Notes: a model not told the origin generated them from the letters alone. Shown: positions 14,761-29,061, counted from the first letter of the stretch. The stretch is DNA of 64,000 bases from Flaccisagitta enflata (GCA_965153355.1 OZ231126.1:73408001-73472000), one strand, 5' to 3'. Translations and numbers: made by a program.

Positions 14761-14988
14761 TGAATCGAATTCTTCTGGGGCGGCCCATTCGCTGATGACT
14801 AGGATATAGGATGATGGAGACGACGACGACGATGACGACGACGAAAAGGACGATGAAAGCGCGTGCGAACAAAACAAATGCGTGTGATAAAACGCAATTC
14901 GACGCGAATGAGTAAAGCCTTCTTTTTTTCGGCTGCGCAGACGCACACGCCCTCTCTCAAACAGCCTCTGCCTTGGGGCACGCACGGA

Positions 14989-14995
<7 letters not shown>

Positions 14996-15048
<53 letters not shown>

Positions 15049-15415
15049 TTTGTGTGCGTGTACATGTGATCAGATGCGCACCTTTTTTTTGGGAGGCGGG
15101 TGCGCGGTTGCTCGTTAGTGTCACGCGTATCTCAATGCCTGACACTTCCCTCTTTCCCTTCATTTCCTACATCTTCATTTTCACCTTCTTCTTCTTCTCT
15201 TCTTCTTCTTCTTCCTCTTCTGCTTCTTCTTCTTCTTATCTTCTTCTTCATCTTCTCCTTCTTCTTCTTCTTCTTCTTCTTCTTCTTCTTCCTCTTCTGC
15301 TTCTTCTTCTTCTTATCTTCTTCTTCTTCATCTTCTTCTTCTTCTTCTTCTTCTTCTTCTTCTTCTTCTTCTTCTTCTTCTTCTTCTTCTTCTTCTTCTT
15401 CTTCTTCTTCTTCAA
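14996..15415 (+). repeat. GA and CTT microsatellites
   Basis: GA at 14996-15047, about 135 bp of unique sequence, then a CTT tract at 15185-15415 with CTCTTCTG interruptions. Confidence 0.9.
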
Positions 15416-15539
15416 GATTTTTCTCTTCCCCGTCGTCTCCTTTATCTGCTCTTGTTTATCTCTTTCTATTTCACTTTTCATTCGAGTGAAATTTTTAGAA
15501 AATTAGATCCGTTTCATGAATTGAGGAGAGGTTGATCAG

Positions 15540-15660
15540 AACAAGGCCAAGTTGGCCAAAAAGGTGCGCCGGGTGGATCGTCGAACGGATGCGTTACTCG
15601 ACCAACAGACCAACCGACCGACCGATGGACATAGCCTATTGTTATTATTATAGACTATTA
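15540..15660 (+). mobile_element. Diverged family A remnant
   Basis: It begins AACAAGGCCAAGTTGGCC and contains GACCAACCGACCGACCGATG, but has no terminal hairpin. The 5' end resembles the copy at 26404-26559 (AACAAGGCCAAGTAGGCC), which suggests a separate subfamily. Confidence 0.5.
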
Positions 15661-16059
15661 TAGAGGGGATTTGGCGCACCTAAAAACAACGATTTTGCGT
15701 CCGGTGAACCATAACAGCACCGGGTCATACATAATTCATTAGTAATTTCCCAAAGAAAGACGATGCATTGGTCTTGAATGAATGCGACTCTTCTGTAAAA
15801 AGCCACAGACCTCAGATTGGTGCCATAAAAATCTACATCGAGCACTGTCAAGTATTTAGAATTGGATTAATCTTGGGTATGTGCTACAGACCTAAGACTG
15901 TAGCTTTGTTTGTTTATGAGCGGAATTATTCCGATCCCACTTTCTTCCCGATTTCAACAACTGCTGCGTTTATTTCCACGGAGATGGTAATATTACCTGA
16001 ACGGGACCAACAAAGTGACTATCGAACTGATCGTTGGGTAAAAAGTCGGCATGAAGGAG
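15661..16059. other. Unique stretch, nothing recognised
   Basis: This is AT-rich unique sequence with only short chance frames on both strands. I see no repeat or RNA gene. Confidence 0.4.
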
Positions 16060-16265
16060 AACAAGGCCGGATACACGGCTACCCCAGTCGCGTGCCAGTG
16101 GGCAGGGGCCATGTTTGAGGTCACTTGATCATTTGGGCAGGAGCGGAGAGGCCAAAGACCGCAAAAAAAAAGTAAAGTGTGAAGGATGGACCAACAGACG
16201 GACGGACGGACCGACGGACGCACCAACAAAGCGGGGTGTAGAGTCGCGTAACACGCGACTAAAAA
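16060..16265 (+). mobile_element. Family A element, near full length
   Basis: This is one of the most complete copies. It runs AACAAGGCCGGATACACGGC, CAGTCGCGTGCCAGTGGGCA, TCACTTGATCATTTGGGCAG, AAAGTGTGAAGGATGG, the GGAC/CCGA tract, GCGGGGTGTAG and the hairpin AGTCGCGTAACACGCGACT with AAAAA. Confidence 0.9.
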
Positions 16266-16454
16266 GAGGAAGATGAGTTGCTAGACTCTCCTGGGTTCGA
16301 GATAATTCTGTCACTCTTTGGCGCTCAAGAAGGATGTCAACTCCTTCCCGCCACAAAAAGACAATGTGTTTTTATTTTCTAATGAGATTGCGGCTGAATG
16401 GCCGCCTCTGTCGGTCTACTTTGAGAGAGGAATACTTTTTAAAGGAGTTAATCT

Positions 16455-16645
<191 letters not shown>

Positions 16646-16899
16646 TCAATCTAAACTGAACGAGACATAGGTCGCAAAATTGCAGGCTGTATCACTCAGC
16701 AAGAAGGGAGTCGTAAATACAGAATGGAAGGGAAACATCAGATGGAAAAAAAAAGAAAGAATCACTCCCGCACATTTTAAGACAGCAATTGTAGTTTTTT
16801 CCGCCAAAATTGCGAGCTTGATTGCCATACTTGCGCTCGCTATTGTCATATTCCATATTCAATATTTCATTTTCAGATTTCCAACTCTGGAACTTGCTA

Positions 16900-17001
16900 T
16901 CGGTCGTTCGGTCGGTCGGTCACGTCACATTTTTTTAAATGCGAGCGGTGTTGGCATCACTGCCCCTTCCGCGACTGAGGAGGAGTACATAGGGCCTTGT
17001 T
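16900..17001 (-). mobile_element. Family A remnant
   Basis: The minus strand has AACAAGGCCC, a degraded CAGTCGCGGAAGGGGCAGTG block and a GACCGACCGACCGAACG tract. The TACACGGC block and terminal hairpin are lost. Confidence 0.55.
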
Positions 17002-17068
17002 CTCGTTGTTCTCGCCCTTTCTTTCTCTTCCTGCCTCTCTGCCTCTGTCTTTCTACCCCTGTTAGAAA

Positions 17069-17069
17069 T

Positions 17070-17156
<87 letters not shown>

Positions 17157-17385
17157 GTGTGTTTGTCTCTCTCTCTGTCTGTGTGTTTGTATGTCTGTGT
17201 GTCTGTGTCTGTCTTTCTGTCTTTGTTACTGTCAGTCTTTTTGTGAATCTGAATGTCTGTCTCTCTGTCTGTCTTTGTTTCTGTCTGACTTTGTTTCTGT
17301 CTGTCAATCAGTCTATCTGTCTTATTGTCTGTCTTATTGTCTGTCTGTCTGATTGTCTATCTGTCTGTCTGTCTGTTCCTATACA
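17069..17385 (+). repeat. CT then GTCT-type microsatellite
   Basis: A pure CT tract (17069-17150) is followed by about 230 bp of imperfect GTCT/GTTT-type repeat. Confidence 0.88.
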
Positions 17386-18199
17386 TGATATATTTGCCGA
17401 TATGTGTGAGAATATATTCACCATAGACCATAGGCCATGGTCTCATGTATCGTCTCATCGCCTCCTCCACCACCACAACCCTCGCCACCGGCCACCATAC
17501 TTGTTTTTGATATTCATCCACCACTACCCACACAACACTACTCACGTCACCATAGTCTCTAGTAGTATTCTTCCACCCATTCCACACAAAGAATCATCAC
17601 TTGGAGTCCTTCTTTTTCCAAAAATAGGCCAGTGAAGCAATAGTATTTGCGCGAGTCTTCGTTTTCAAATTGTCTATGTAAAAGAGAGAAACTGCGCCTC
17701 GAAAGTACGTCTGCGTTTCCGTTGCCATAACTCGAAGTTTCGAGTCCTTCAGGCGAAGCCCCCGTTGTACAGATGTAGATGTACTGTACTCAACAGGAAT
17801 TTGCACCGCGGACATCAACGACCTCATGTTATTCATGTACATCACTCACATAAGTCCCTAGATTGTTGCATTCTCTCGCGCCACCTATAGCTCCCCTCAC
17901 GCCATTCACGTCACCATCTGCAATAATTCATGATCATTTCCCTAATCAAAACAAACCTGAAGCAAATGACACCAAATTTCTTGGCTGAATTATAAACATT
18001 GCTTTAGTTTGTTTAAGTAGATATGATTAAGGTCAATTAGCAAAGATCAAAATGAGAACGCTTCAGTTTTCTGTTTTCCTTTAAATCAAAGTTTTCATTT
18101 TCAGTTAAAATTTTTTTGTTACTTAGTCCAAAAGCAGTAAAGCCTGTTTCAAATGATCTGGAGCAATCTGCAACGAACCACCATCTCTCTGCCAGCTAC
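17386..18199. other. Mostly unique stretch with minisatellite fragments
   Basis: Fragments of the downstream minisatellite (CACTACTCACGTCACCATAG near 17535 and CTCACGCCATTCACGTCACC near 17896) flank a non-repetitive minus-strand frame (17597-17845) of 82 codons that I do not recognise. The rest is AT-rich with no supported feature. Confidence 0.35.
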
Positions 18200-19615
18200 C
18201 AACCCCATTCATGCCAGTCAGTCCCCACATGCTCATCATTCTACCACTGCCATATTTGGCGCTTCACATGTCATTCATGTTAACACCCCTATTCAACACC
18301 AGTTGCTCTTCTCACACCCGTCATGCTATCACCCTCATTTGGCACCAGTCGCTCTCCTCACACCAGTCATGCTACCACCTCCATTCAACAACAGTCATGC
18401 TACCACCACCCCTCGGCACCAGTCCCTCTCCTCAAACCCATCATGCTACCACCACCATTCAACACCAGTCATGCTATCACCCCTGTCAACGCCAGTCTCT
18501 ACCTTCACACCCGTCATGCTACTACCACTATTCAACACCAGCCGCTTTCCATCATGCCAACACCACCCCTCGGCACCAGTCGCTTCCCTCACATCCATCA
18601 TGCTAGCATCACTTTTCAAAACTAGTCGCTCTCCTCGCACAAGTCATGCTACCACCGCCATTCAACACCAGTTGCTCTCCTCATGCCACTCATTCTGCCA
18701 CTTGCAATTAAGACCAGTCGCTCTCCTCACACCAGTCATGCTTCTGCCCCCATTCAACACCAGTTGCTCTCTATCATGCTTCCACCACCCCTTGGCACCA
18801 GTCGCTCTCCTCACACAAGTGATGCTAGGACCCCCATTCAACACCACCTCTCTGCACCAGTTGCTCCCCAAACATCTCTCATGCTAGCACCCCCATTCTA
18901 CCACCACCCCTTGGCACCAGTCTCTCTCCTGACGCCAGTCATTCTACCATCCCCATTCAACAACAGTTATGTTACCACCACCCCTTGGCACCAGTCTCTC
19001 TCCTCACACCAGTGATGCTACCATCCCCATGCAACAACAGTCATGTTACCACCACGCCTCGGCACCAGTCGCTCTCCTCACACCAGTCATGTTACCACCC
19101 CCATTCAACACCAGTCATGCTATCACCACCCCTCGGCACCAGTCGCTCTCCTCACACCAGTCATGTTACCACCACCCCTTGGCACCAGTCTCTCTCCTGA
19201 CGCCAGTCATTCTACCATCCCCATTCAACAACAGTTATGTTACCACCACCCCTTGGCACCAGTCTCTCTCCTCACACCAGTGATGCTACCATCCCCATGC
19301 AACAACAGTCATGTTACCACCACGCCTCGGCACCAGTCGCTCTGCTCACACCAGTCATGTTACCACCTCCATTCAACACCAGTCATGCTATCACCACCCC
19401 TCGGCACCAGTCGCTCTCCTCACACCAGTCATGTTACCACCACCCCTCGGCACCTCCATTCAACAACAGTAACCCCTCGGCACTAGTCGCTCTCCTCACA
19501 CCAGTCATGCTACCACCTCCATTCAACAATAGTAACCCCTCGGCACTAGTCGCTCTCCTCACACCAGTCATGCTATCACCACCCCTCGGCACCAGTCGCT
19601 CTCCTCACGCCATTC
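18200..19615 (+). repeat. 1.4-kb minisatellite with higher-order unit
   Basis: Variants of CACCAGTCGCTCTCCTCACA, CCAGTCATGCTACCACC and ATTCAACACCAGTCATG alternate throughout. A segment starting at 18901 is repeated nearly exactly 268 bp later at 19169, which shows recent higher-order duplication. The array is open in several plus frames at once (up to 244 codons), as expected for a stop-free repeat rather than a gene. Confidence 0.9.
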
Positions 19616-19833
19616 GTTGATCTTTCTTTCCACTCGAGGTTTTTCCTCGGCGCTTCGGAATCGAGGTCAATTATGTGGATGTTCACGAGAGAATATTTTC
19701 TATCTCTCTCTTCTTTGGGTCGGAGGAAAGAAAGACGAAAAAAAACATGTACAAATAGGGAAAAGGGAGAGGGGAGAGAGAAGGGGGAAGAGAGAGGGGG
19801 AGAGGGGGGAGTGAAGGGGTGTGAGAGGGGGGA

Positions 19834-19874
<41 letters not shown>

Positions 19875-20326
19875 CCAGTGAACACGAACGTGAAAATGGA
19901 GGTCATTTTGCGCATGGAAATGTTCTGAAGGCGAATCAAAGTAATATTTTCTTTTTCCCAAGCTTTCTCTAAACGTGCATTGTTTATGGAAATCGGGTGA
20001 ATATTTCGTCTTGTATCAAAGCTTTCAGTCAAGGATCATTTACAATTGATTTTTAAGTGTTCATGGCACTATTGAGCATTGAATCCAATCCAATCAAATC
20101 CAATTCAATCAATTTTTATTTTCGACAGACACAATGTCGGTCGTACGCATTTGAGTGTTGTGATTTGAGTGTTTTGATGAGAGTTGGATGGGTGGGTTTA
20201 TGTCGCATATTGTCTTTGAGTGGGCGCGCACGTCACTGTGTTCAAGTGTTTGAGTGGGCGACTTTGTGTAGGAAGAGTGGTTTTTGGAGAGGGAGGGCTT
20301 AAAATTGAGGATAAGTGTGGGCCTTT
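19616..20326. other. Unique stretch with a GA tract
   Basis: Purine-rich sequence at 19745-19825 leads into GA repeats (19832-19872). The remainder is unique, with no convincing frame. Confidence 0.4.
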
Positions 20327-20534
20327 AGGGGGTGTTTCTAGTCAGAGACAATCGCGTTTTTAACGCGTCATGTCACTCAGTCGCTCGCTACATTTGTTTG
20401 CTTGCAACGCCCATCCCGCTCACAGGCTCGCTCACTCTCTCATGGGACAGCAAAATTTAGGAATATGTGTTCATACTGTAAATGCGTTCAACGGGAACAA
20501 ACGCGTTTTTAATCTTCACTGGAAACACGCCCTT
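20327..20534 (+). mobile_element. Family D element, copy 2 (short)
   Basis: It has the same ends as copies 1 and 3 (AGGGGGTGTTTCTAGTCAGA at the left, GGAAACACGCCC at the right) and the AATATGTGTTCATACTGTAAA block. The internal CTCGCT array is much shorter. Confidence 0.75.
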
Positions 20535-20566
20535 TTGTGACAGCTGGATGGAGGCGGTGAAAGGAA

Positions 20567-20622
20567 AGCGGGGACAAAAAGGGGACAAAATGGGGACAAA
20601 ATGGGGACTAAATGGGGACAAA
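20567..20622 (+). repeat. 13-bp GGGGACAAAATG-type minisatellite
   Basis: About four units of GGGGACAAAATG or a close variant occur in tandem. Confidence 0.8.
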
Positions 20623-20739
20623 ACACGAGGATTTGAATTTTTGGGTTGATGGACGCCAGTTTGTCCCCAATCAAGAGAAGCGATGAAAAAAGAGAGAGAG
20701 AAGAGAAGAGAGAGAGAGAGATGATGGGATGTGGAGATG

Positions 20740-21100
20740 GTCTTTTAGGCAGCGGCCCAGGAGGAACCGATCACTTATAATTCCACTCGTACATGATACC
20801 CTCATAACTATAGTTTTCCGATTTTGTGTTCTTTATTTTCAGCAATTGAGTTGAAGACATAAAAAGAAATGAGAATAACACTCGTTGGGTGCTTCTGAAC
20901 GAGCCATGTACTCACTTTGGAAAAGTTTGACATTTGAACATTTATGAATGATGAACAAGTATGAATGATAGGATATACCAATATGAATATGAATAACCAA
21001 TATGAATGAAACAATTATGAATGATGAACAAGTATGAATGATAGGAAAGTATGATTTTATAAAATTGTTGCCTGTGCGGTTGGTTATTTTCAAGAGTGGG
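20740..21100. other. Unique stretch with a short direct duplication
   Basis: The block GAATGATGAACAAGTATGAA plus following bases occurs at about 20946 and again at about 21018. A family C-like fragment (GGCAGCGGCCCAGGAGGAAC) lies near 20750. No gene is visible. Confidence 0.45.
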
Positions 21101-21304
21101 CGTGGCCACATCTGGCGAGAGGCGTGGGCATTTTTTTATCTTGAGTAGCTTCAGCGAGGGAAAAGGAGGATGGAAATACTAAAAAAAAAGAAAAAAAAAG
21201 AAGAAATATGTTTATATCCCGTCGCGTGGCGTGGCTTCAAAGTGCCATTCCGAAAACGACACAGTTTTTCCCACTTTTCTTGAAGAGAGAGGCTAATTAA
21301 AGAG

Positions 21305-21465
<161 letters not shown>

Positions 21466-22094
21466 CAGAGAGAGATGCAAATAGCACATGGATTACCAAC
21501 TAAAACGTGTGCATAGTTTGAAAGCAACTGACATTACTAACATAATTTGGTCTTGAGGCAAGACGGTCTTGACATAAAAGAGAAAAACTTGACAGCTCAG
21601 CTTTTTTAAAGACTCAGTTTCATATTAGCAAGAAATTAACATGACAAAGCGAGCATGAGACTCTCTGTTTAAGAGTAAAATTTGGGGGGAAAAAAGCATG
21701 CAATGGAATTGTTAAAGAGAGAGATCCGAGGCAAGTCTAAGCCAGTCATTATTTCTCAAAGTGTACTACCCAAAAAAATTGTGAGTATTTAGAAAGAGAT
21801 GCGTTACGGACCGCCGGACCAATCAACTGACTAATGTGATAAATAAAAGACTTTGGAGCCGAGCAGGTAAGCTCAAAATAACCGGTTCAGAGAAATTCAT
21901 AAGGATTGAAAGCCCGAATTCCTATGCTGTATTCTGTTCATAAGATTTTTGAGTTTCATCAGGTAACATTTTTTTTCTTATATATAATCCTTTGATAAAA
22001 GTCTTACATTATCATTGAGCAAGAATATGTTTTTTGAAGCTTTATTGATCAAAATTAGAATATGTGTAAAGTAAAGAAAGTGCCAAAGGAGGGC
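21466..22094. other. Unique AT-rich stretch
   Basis: No supported feature lies in this stretch. It is upstream of the reverse transcriptase fossil and may hold more of that element, decayed beyond recognition. Confidence 0.35.
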
Positions 22095-22939
22095 CTCATT
22101 GAGCTGGGAGAAATGGTCTCGCGGAGTAACAAATTCAGTTTCGGGAGAGAGAGGTACCAACAAAAAGAAGGAATGGCCGTAGGGAGCAAGAGGGGGAAAA
22201 ATCATGCGTGTAGTCACCGTGTACCTACACGGGAAAATGGGAGCCGGAAGTTCAAGAGAAAGCAGAAAAGGAACTTGGGAAGAAACCTAAGATGTGGTTC
22301 CGTTTCGTGGTCGATGTCTGGGGAGTCTGGAAAGGGAGTGAGGAAGTATACATTCGGTTTGTTGAGATCTGCAATTGGCATGAGGAGAGGATAAAGGTGA
22401 CATATGATATATGCCAAGAGGAGGCGGTGTTCCTGAATGTAAAAGTAATAAAGGCGGAAGAAGGAAAAATAAGGACGAAACTGTATGTGAAGCTGACTGA
22501 CAGAACCTGTTATCTACACAAGGATTCAGACCAACCAGGACACATAAAGGAAGGAATAGCCAAGGGTCAGTTCAGGAGGCTTAGAAGAATATGCAGCGAG
22601 GACGAGGGATACTGGAAATATGGAAAGAAGGTGGAAGAAAAATTGGTGGCAAGAGGATATGGAGAGAACCAGATGATGAACCAGCATATGGTGAAAAGTT
22701 TCAAAATAGAAAGAGGAGAGGCGTTATGGAGGGTTGAGAAAAGGTCAGACAAAAGAGTCAACTTTGTACTTACAAACAGCGGGTACTTATCAAATGTTAA
22801 TCAAATCCTGAAACGGCATGAACATTACCTAAAAGAAGATGAGATGAGCAACTATGTCACGGCACTACCAAGACTGAGTTTGAGACGTGGAAAAAATCTG
22901 GGAGATTTAATTGTGAAAGCAAAGGCAAGAGATCAATAG
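22095..22939 (+). pseudogene. Penelope-like element reverse transcriptase, decayed fragment
   Basis: Two frames together look like the second half of a Penelope-like (PLE) reverse transcriptase, which copies element RNA into DNA at chromosomal nicks. The first frame (from 22095) has LIELGEMVSRSNKFSF and QQKEGMAVGSK, matching the RT block usually ending GTAMGTK. A frameshift near 22200 moves to the second frame, with FRFVVDVWGVWKG where functional enzymes have an Asp-Asp pair; the first Asp is Val here. Then come FLNVKVI, LYVKLTD and LRRICSEDEG, typical of the PLE thumb region, and FVLTNSGYLSNVNQIL. The N-terminal RT blocks and the GIY-YIG endonuclease are absent. A frameshift, a lost catalytic Asp and truncation make it non-functional. 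Family assignment is from remembered motifs, not a search. Confidence 0.82.
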
Positions 22940-22955
22940 TCGCAAAAGCGTCAGA

Positions 22956-23217
22956 TGGTCAGCGGTACCCGTTGCCCCTGAGGTAGTGAATGTTAGATGT
23001 AAAGGTGAGAGGGGCAGCGGCCCCGAAGGAGCCGATGACCTATGCTTGGCTAGAGTTTAGTATTGAGGCGGGATTTTAGCCCCAAGGAAGGGATTGGCGC
23101 TATGAGGTTGGAATTGGAGCCATGATGCTAGGGTTGGAGCCTTGGAGCTGGGATTGGAGCCTTGGGGCTGGGATTGGAGCCTTGAGGCTGAGATTGGAGC
23201 TTTGAGGCTGGGATCGG
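22956..23217 (+). mobile_element. Family C element, 3'-truncated
   Basis: It begins TGGTCAGCGGTACCCGTTGC 17 bp after the reverse transcriptase fossil. It contains GGGGCAGCGGCCCCGAAGGA and then a minisatellite of about 20 bp (GGATTGGAGCCTTGGGGCTG) to 23217. The terminal GGCCGCTGCCCAAAAA is missing. Confidence 0.7.
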
Positions 23218-23947
23218 AAAAGATGACTATTGATAGCCCTTGGTTTATTTTCAAAAACAGTAAACACTAACCCAGGTGCAGAAGGAGGAACAGACTTTCA
23301 AAAAAGGGGTTATCATGAAAATGGGGCTTAAATTTGGGCTTTATGCATTTTGTTCTGGCCTGGTCAATTTTCAAAAAAAAAAGAAGTTACTGGAGAAAAA
23401 CAAATGGTGACGTAAAAAAACCAAGAGGAAGATGAAGAAAGGGGTTTAACGCAATTTTTAAATATCTAATGATGATATGTTTCTTTGTTGTATCCATTCA
23501 GATCCACTACCCTGAAGAAGAGGGGACACCCTCGAAATATAGGGGTTAAATTCAAATGTAAACAAGGCCGTATACACAAGCCGACTAAAAAATTAGAAAT
23601 GATAGATACACCTGTATAACCAAAGATTGTAAAGTGAAAGATAAGTAAAAGTTCTGCCTATCGATCGAAATGGGGAGAAAAGTTCGCAAGCGCACTTGTC
23701 CTAAGCGTCGACACTTCGCACGCCCATGAAACGATGAATAAATGACTTCGTTCCTTTTCTAACATTCGTCATTCGCTAGAATTTTTGTCATTGATTTACT
23801 CGTTCCAATCCACCCATAATTGATGATATCTCTTGGTCGTATCGCGTCGGAAGATTGTTTTTCATTGTCATTGACAGGTTTGTCATTGTCCACACTCATG
23901 ACACGGATATGCATCAAAAGCGGCGATGGACCAATACTAGTTCCGGA
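23218..23947. other. Unique stretch with a 31-bp family A scar
   Basis: This stretch is AT-rich and non-coding apart from the family A scar at 23561-23591. Confidence 0.4.
23561..23591 (+). mobile_element. Minimal family A scar
   Basis: AACAAGGCCGTATACAC is followed almost at once by GCCGACTAAAAA, so only the first 20 or so and last 10 or so bases of the element remain. It looks like an internal deletion product. Confidence 0.5.
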
Positions 23948-26335
<2,388 letters not shown>

Positions 26336-26403
26336 AAGTGAAAAGACAAAGTTATTACTATCAAGACCAGACACTATTTTTTCTTTTCTTTCTTTTTCTT
26401 TAA

Positions 26404-26433
26404 AGGCGAGCCAATGCACCAGTCCGATAGTGC

Positions 26434-26512
<79 letters not shown>

Positions 26513-26559
26513 ATTCGACGGTCCACACGGCACACCTTATTGGCCTACTTGGCCTTGTT
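26404..26559 (-). mobile_element. Family A variant with expanded GTCT tract
   Basis: The minus strand starts AACAAGGCCAAGTAGGCCAA and its internal tract has become a pure AGAC/GTCT array (26434-26512). No terminal hairpin is visible. On the minus strand it lies directly downstream of the copy at 26561-26905. Confidence 0.65.
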
Positions 26560-26560
26560 C

Positions 26561-26905
26561 TTTTTAGTTGCGGACACGCAACTCTATAGAAGGCTTTGTC
26601 CATCCGTCGGTCTGTTGCAACAGACGGTCCGTTGCAACTCTATAAAAGGATTTGTCCATCTGCAGGTCCGTTGCAAGTTTGCAACGCATTGGTCCATTGG
26701 TCTGTGGTGAATGAGTCAAAAGCGGAAAAATGAGCATATTATTTTGTGAATGTTTGTTTGTGGGGTTGGGGGTTGGAGGTTTGGGTGTGGAACTGTGGAT
26801 GGGGGTTTGTCGCCCCCTGCCCACCCGTCACTTTTTCGTTTTCTCACTCTCTTTCTTCCTCCTCTACTTTGCCCTCTCCTCTCTCCCTTTCCTCTCCTTG
26901 AGCAA
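26561..26905 (-). mobile_element. Family A, subfamily B
   Basis: On the minus strand it includes GTGACGGGTGGGCAGGGGGC, ACCCCCATCCACAG and GCTCATTTTTCCGC, then GGACC/GCAAC repeats, and ends with the hairpin AGTTGCGTGTCCGCAACT and AAAAA. It matches 32356-32609. Direct repeats of about 53 bp starting AGCTTCCATAAAGTG flank the region (26325 and 26907). Confidence 0.75.
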
Positions 26906-26959
26906 CTAAGCTTCCATAAAGTGGAACGACAACAGAATTACTACTATCAAGACCAGACA

Positions 26960-27277
26960 CTATCTATTTGCCTTTTTTTTTCTCTCGTGACTTTGAGAGA
27001 TGGACGATTGACCTTTTGCCATAGGCTGTGGTGAGTTAGTGAGGCTGGACACGGCTTCTACAATGGACACCGCGGGGTTATAGGACAATGAATCCATGGA
27101 CACGGCTTCTACAACGGACACCGCGGGGTTATAGGACAATGAATCCATGGGCGTGGACGAGTTTAACGAGTCTAAGGGCCCCATGATATTAAGCTGAACG
27201 AAAGGAAGAAGTTTATATTGAATATTTCCTCTTAAATGAGAGAAGATTTTCCTCCTCTCCTCTCCATCATGTACCAC
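26960..27277 (-). other. Unrecognised minus-strand frame with in-frame duplication
   Basis: A 105-codon frame on the minus strand contains two tandem copies of MDSLSYNPAVSVVEAVS (17 residues), encoded by a 51-bp direct duplication at 27046-27147. The rest is non-repetitive. It could be part of an exon, but I recognise no domain and see no decisive splice sites, so it is not called as a gene. Confidence 0.3.
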
Positions 27278-27857
27278 CTTTCATCTTGTATGGTGAGTGA
27301 AGAAACGAACGAACTTTCCCTCAGTCGTACGAATCAAAATCGGGAAAATGATTCCATGTTGATGAAATGGTGTCTGCTGAATGTGTCATCGACGGGGGAG
27401 GGGGGGGCGGAGAATGTGTCATCGACGCGATGGTCACTGATTTGACTCGCGAACGCAATGGTAAGAGATCGGCTGGTCTTTTCTTTTATACCTAATAAGT
27501 TCTAAGACACATATACTACCGAAAAGGAATATAAGCAGATCAATAAAAAGATGGCGTAGGAGTAAATTGAAATAACTGTCTTTTCTTTCTTTGCCATGGT
27601 TAGAGTCGACTGTCCGCTACTAGAAATCATATCATCTTTTTGTATGCAAATGGCGGTGAAAGGGAATGAATGAATGAATGAATGAATGATAAAACCAGAC
27701 ACAGATAAATCGTTATCATCTGACAAAACATCTAATCAATGCCTTTGAGAGACCAACGAGATAAAGACGCGAGCTTTTCTTTCCAAATTGTCCATTACAG
27801 ACGAGGTCTCTCTCACACGCGATCCTGCCCTCGCCCTCGTCTTCTTTTCCTTCTGCC

Positions 27858-27952
27858 TCGTCTTCTTCTTCTTCTTCTTCTTCTTCTTCTTCTTCTTCTT
27901 CTTCTTCTTCTTCTTCTTCTTCTTCTTCTTCTTCTTCTTCTTCTTCTTCTTT
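27858..27952 (+). repeat. CTT microsatellite
   Basis: A pure CTT tract. Together with 28526-28602 it represents one left-arm tract split by the intervening element. Confidence 0.9.
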
Positions 27953-27960
27953 TTCATCTA

Positions 27961-28516
27961 CCCTGCTATCAATTACAACTGTGACGAAAGAAACCTTTGC
28001 TGTGCTTAATGTATTTATATTGAAGAATTTTACTTTGTACCCCTATAAGTATATGATCTACCATTTTTTCATGCAAAATTTCAAAGCTCTGGCTCAAACG
28101 GTTTGACCACAACACCTATTTGAATAAAAAAGTTGCCAAGCAAGTTCGAGCAAATTTTGAAGAAAAGAATATTTGAAAATTAGCCTAAATTTTCTCAATT
28201 GCTAAAATATTTTGATAAATGGAAAAAATAGATACATCAATTAGTATTCTTGACCAATCCAATCGTTTTTACTTAATTTTCATGAATTTTGAATAGTTAT
28301 TTGTTGAAAAATGGCTCAAAAATGATGTTTTTTTAGAAAATCATGTCAAATTTGAAAATCATGTAGAAACCAAACCACTTGAGCCAGTGCTTTGAAATTT
28401 TGTATGAAAAAATGGTAGGTTATGTGCTTTCAGGCAATATAATGCTGAATTCTTCATTATGAATACTTTAAGCATAATAAAAGTTTCTTTCGTTACAGTT
28501 GTATTTGATGATAGGG
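27961..28516. mobile_element. TA-flanked foldback element (family K), right arm only
   Basis: This 556-bp insertion sits between TA dinucleotides (27959-27960 and 28517-28518) inside a CTT tract. The first 150 bp or so (CCCTGCTATCAATTACAACT...) are matched in inverted orientation at the right end (complement CCCTATCATCAAATACAACT). The left arm has no such sequence at the equivalent position (about 8970). The TA duplication indicates a Tc1/mariner-type non-autonomous element. Confidence 0.85.
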
Positions 28517-28700
28517 TACTTCCACTTCCTCTTCTTCTTCTTCTTCTTCTTCTTCTTCTTCTTCTTCTTCTTCTTCTTCTTCTTCTTCTTCTTCTTCTTC
28601 TTTCTCCTCTCCCTCCCCCCTCTTCCTCTCCTTCCTCTCCTCGTTGACAAAGTGAATAAACGATGTCACATCCTTGTCGCTTTCATTCGTGACTAACATT

Positions 28701-28972
<272 letters not shown>

Positions 28973-29061
28973 GTAATGATCAAGAAAAAGAAGGAAAGAG
29001 AAAGGAAAGAAAGAAACTGAGCCAACAGAGGAAAGGATGAACAAGGGTAAAAAACATGAAA

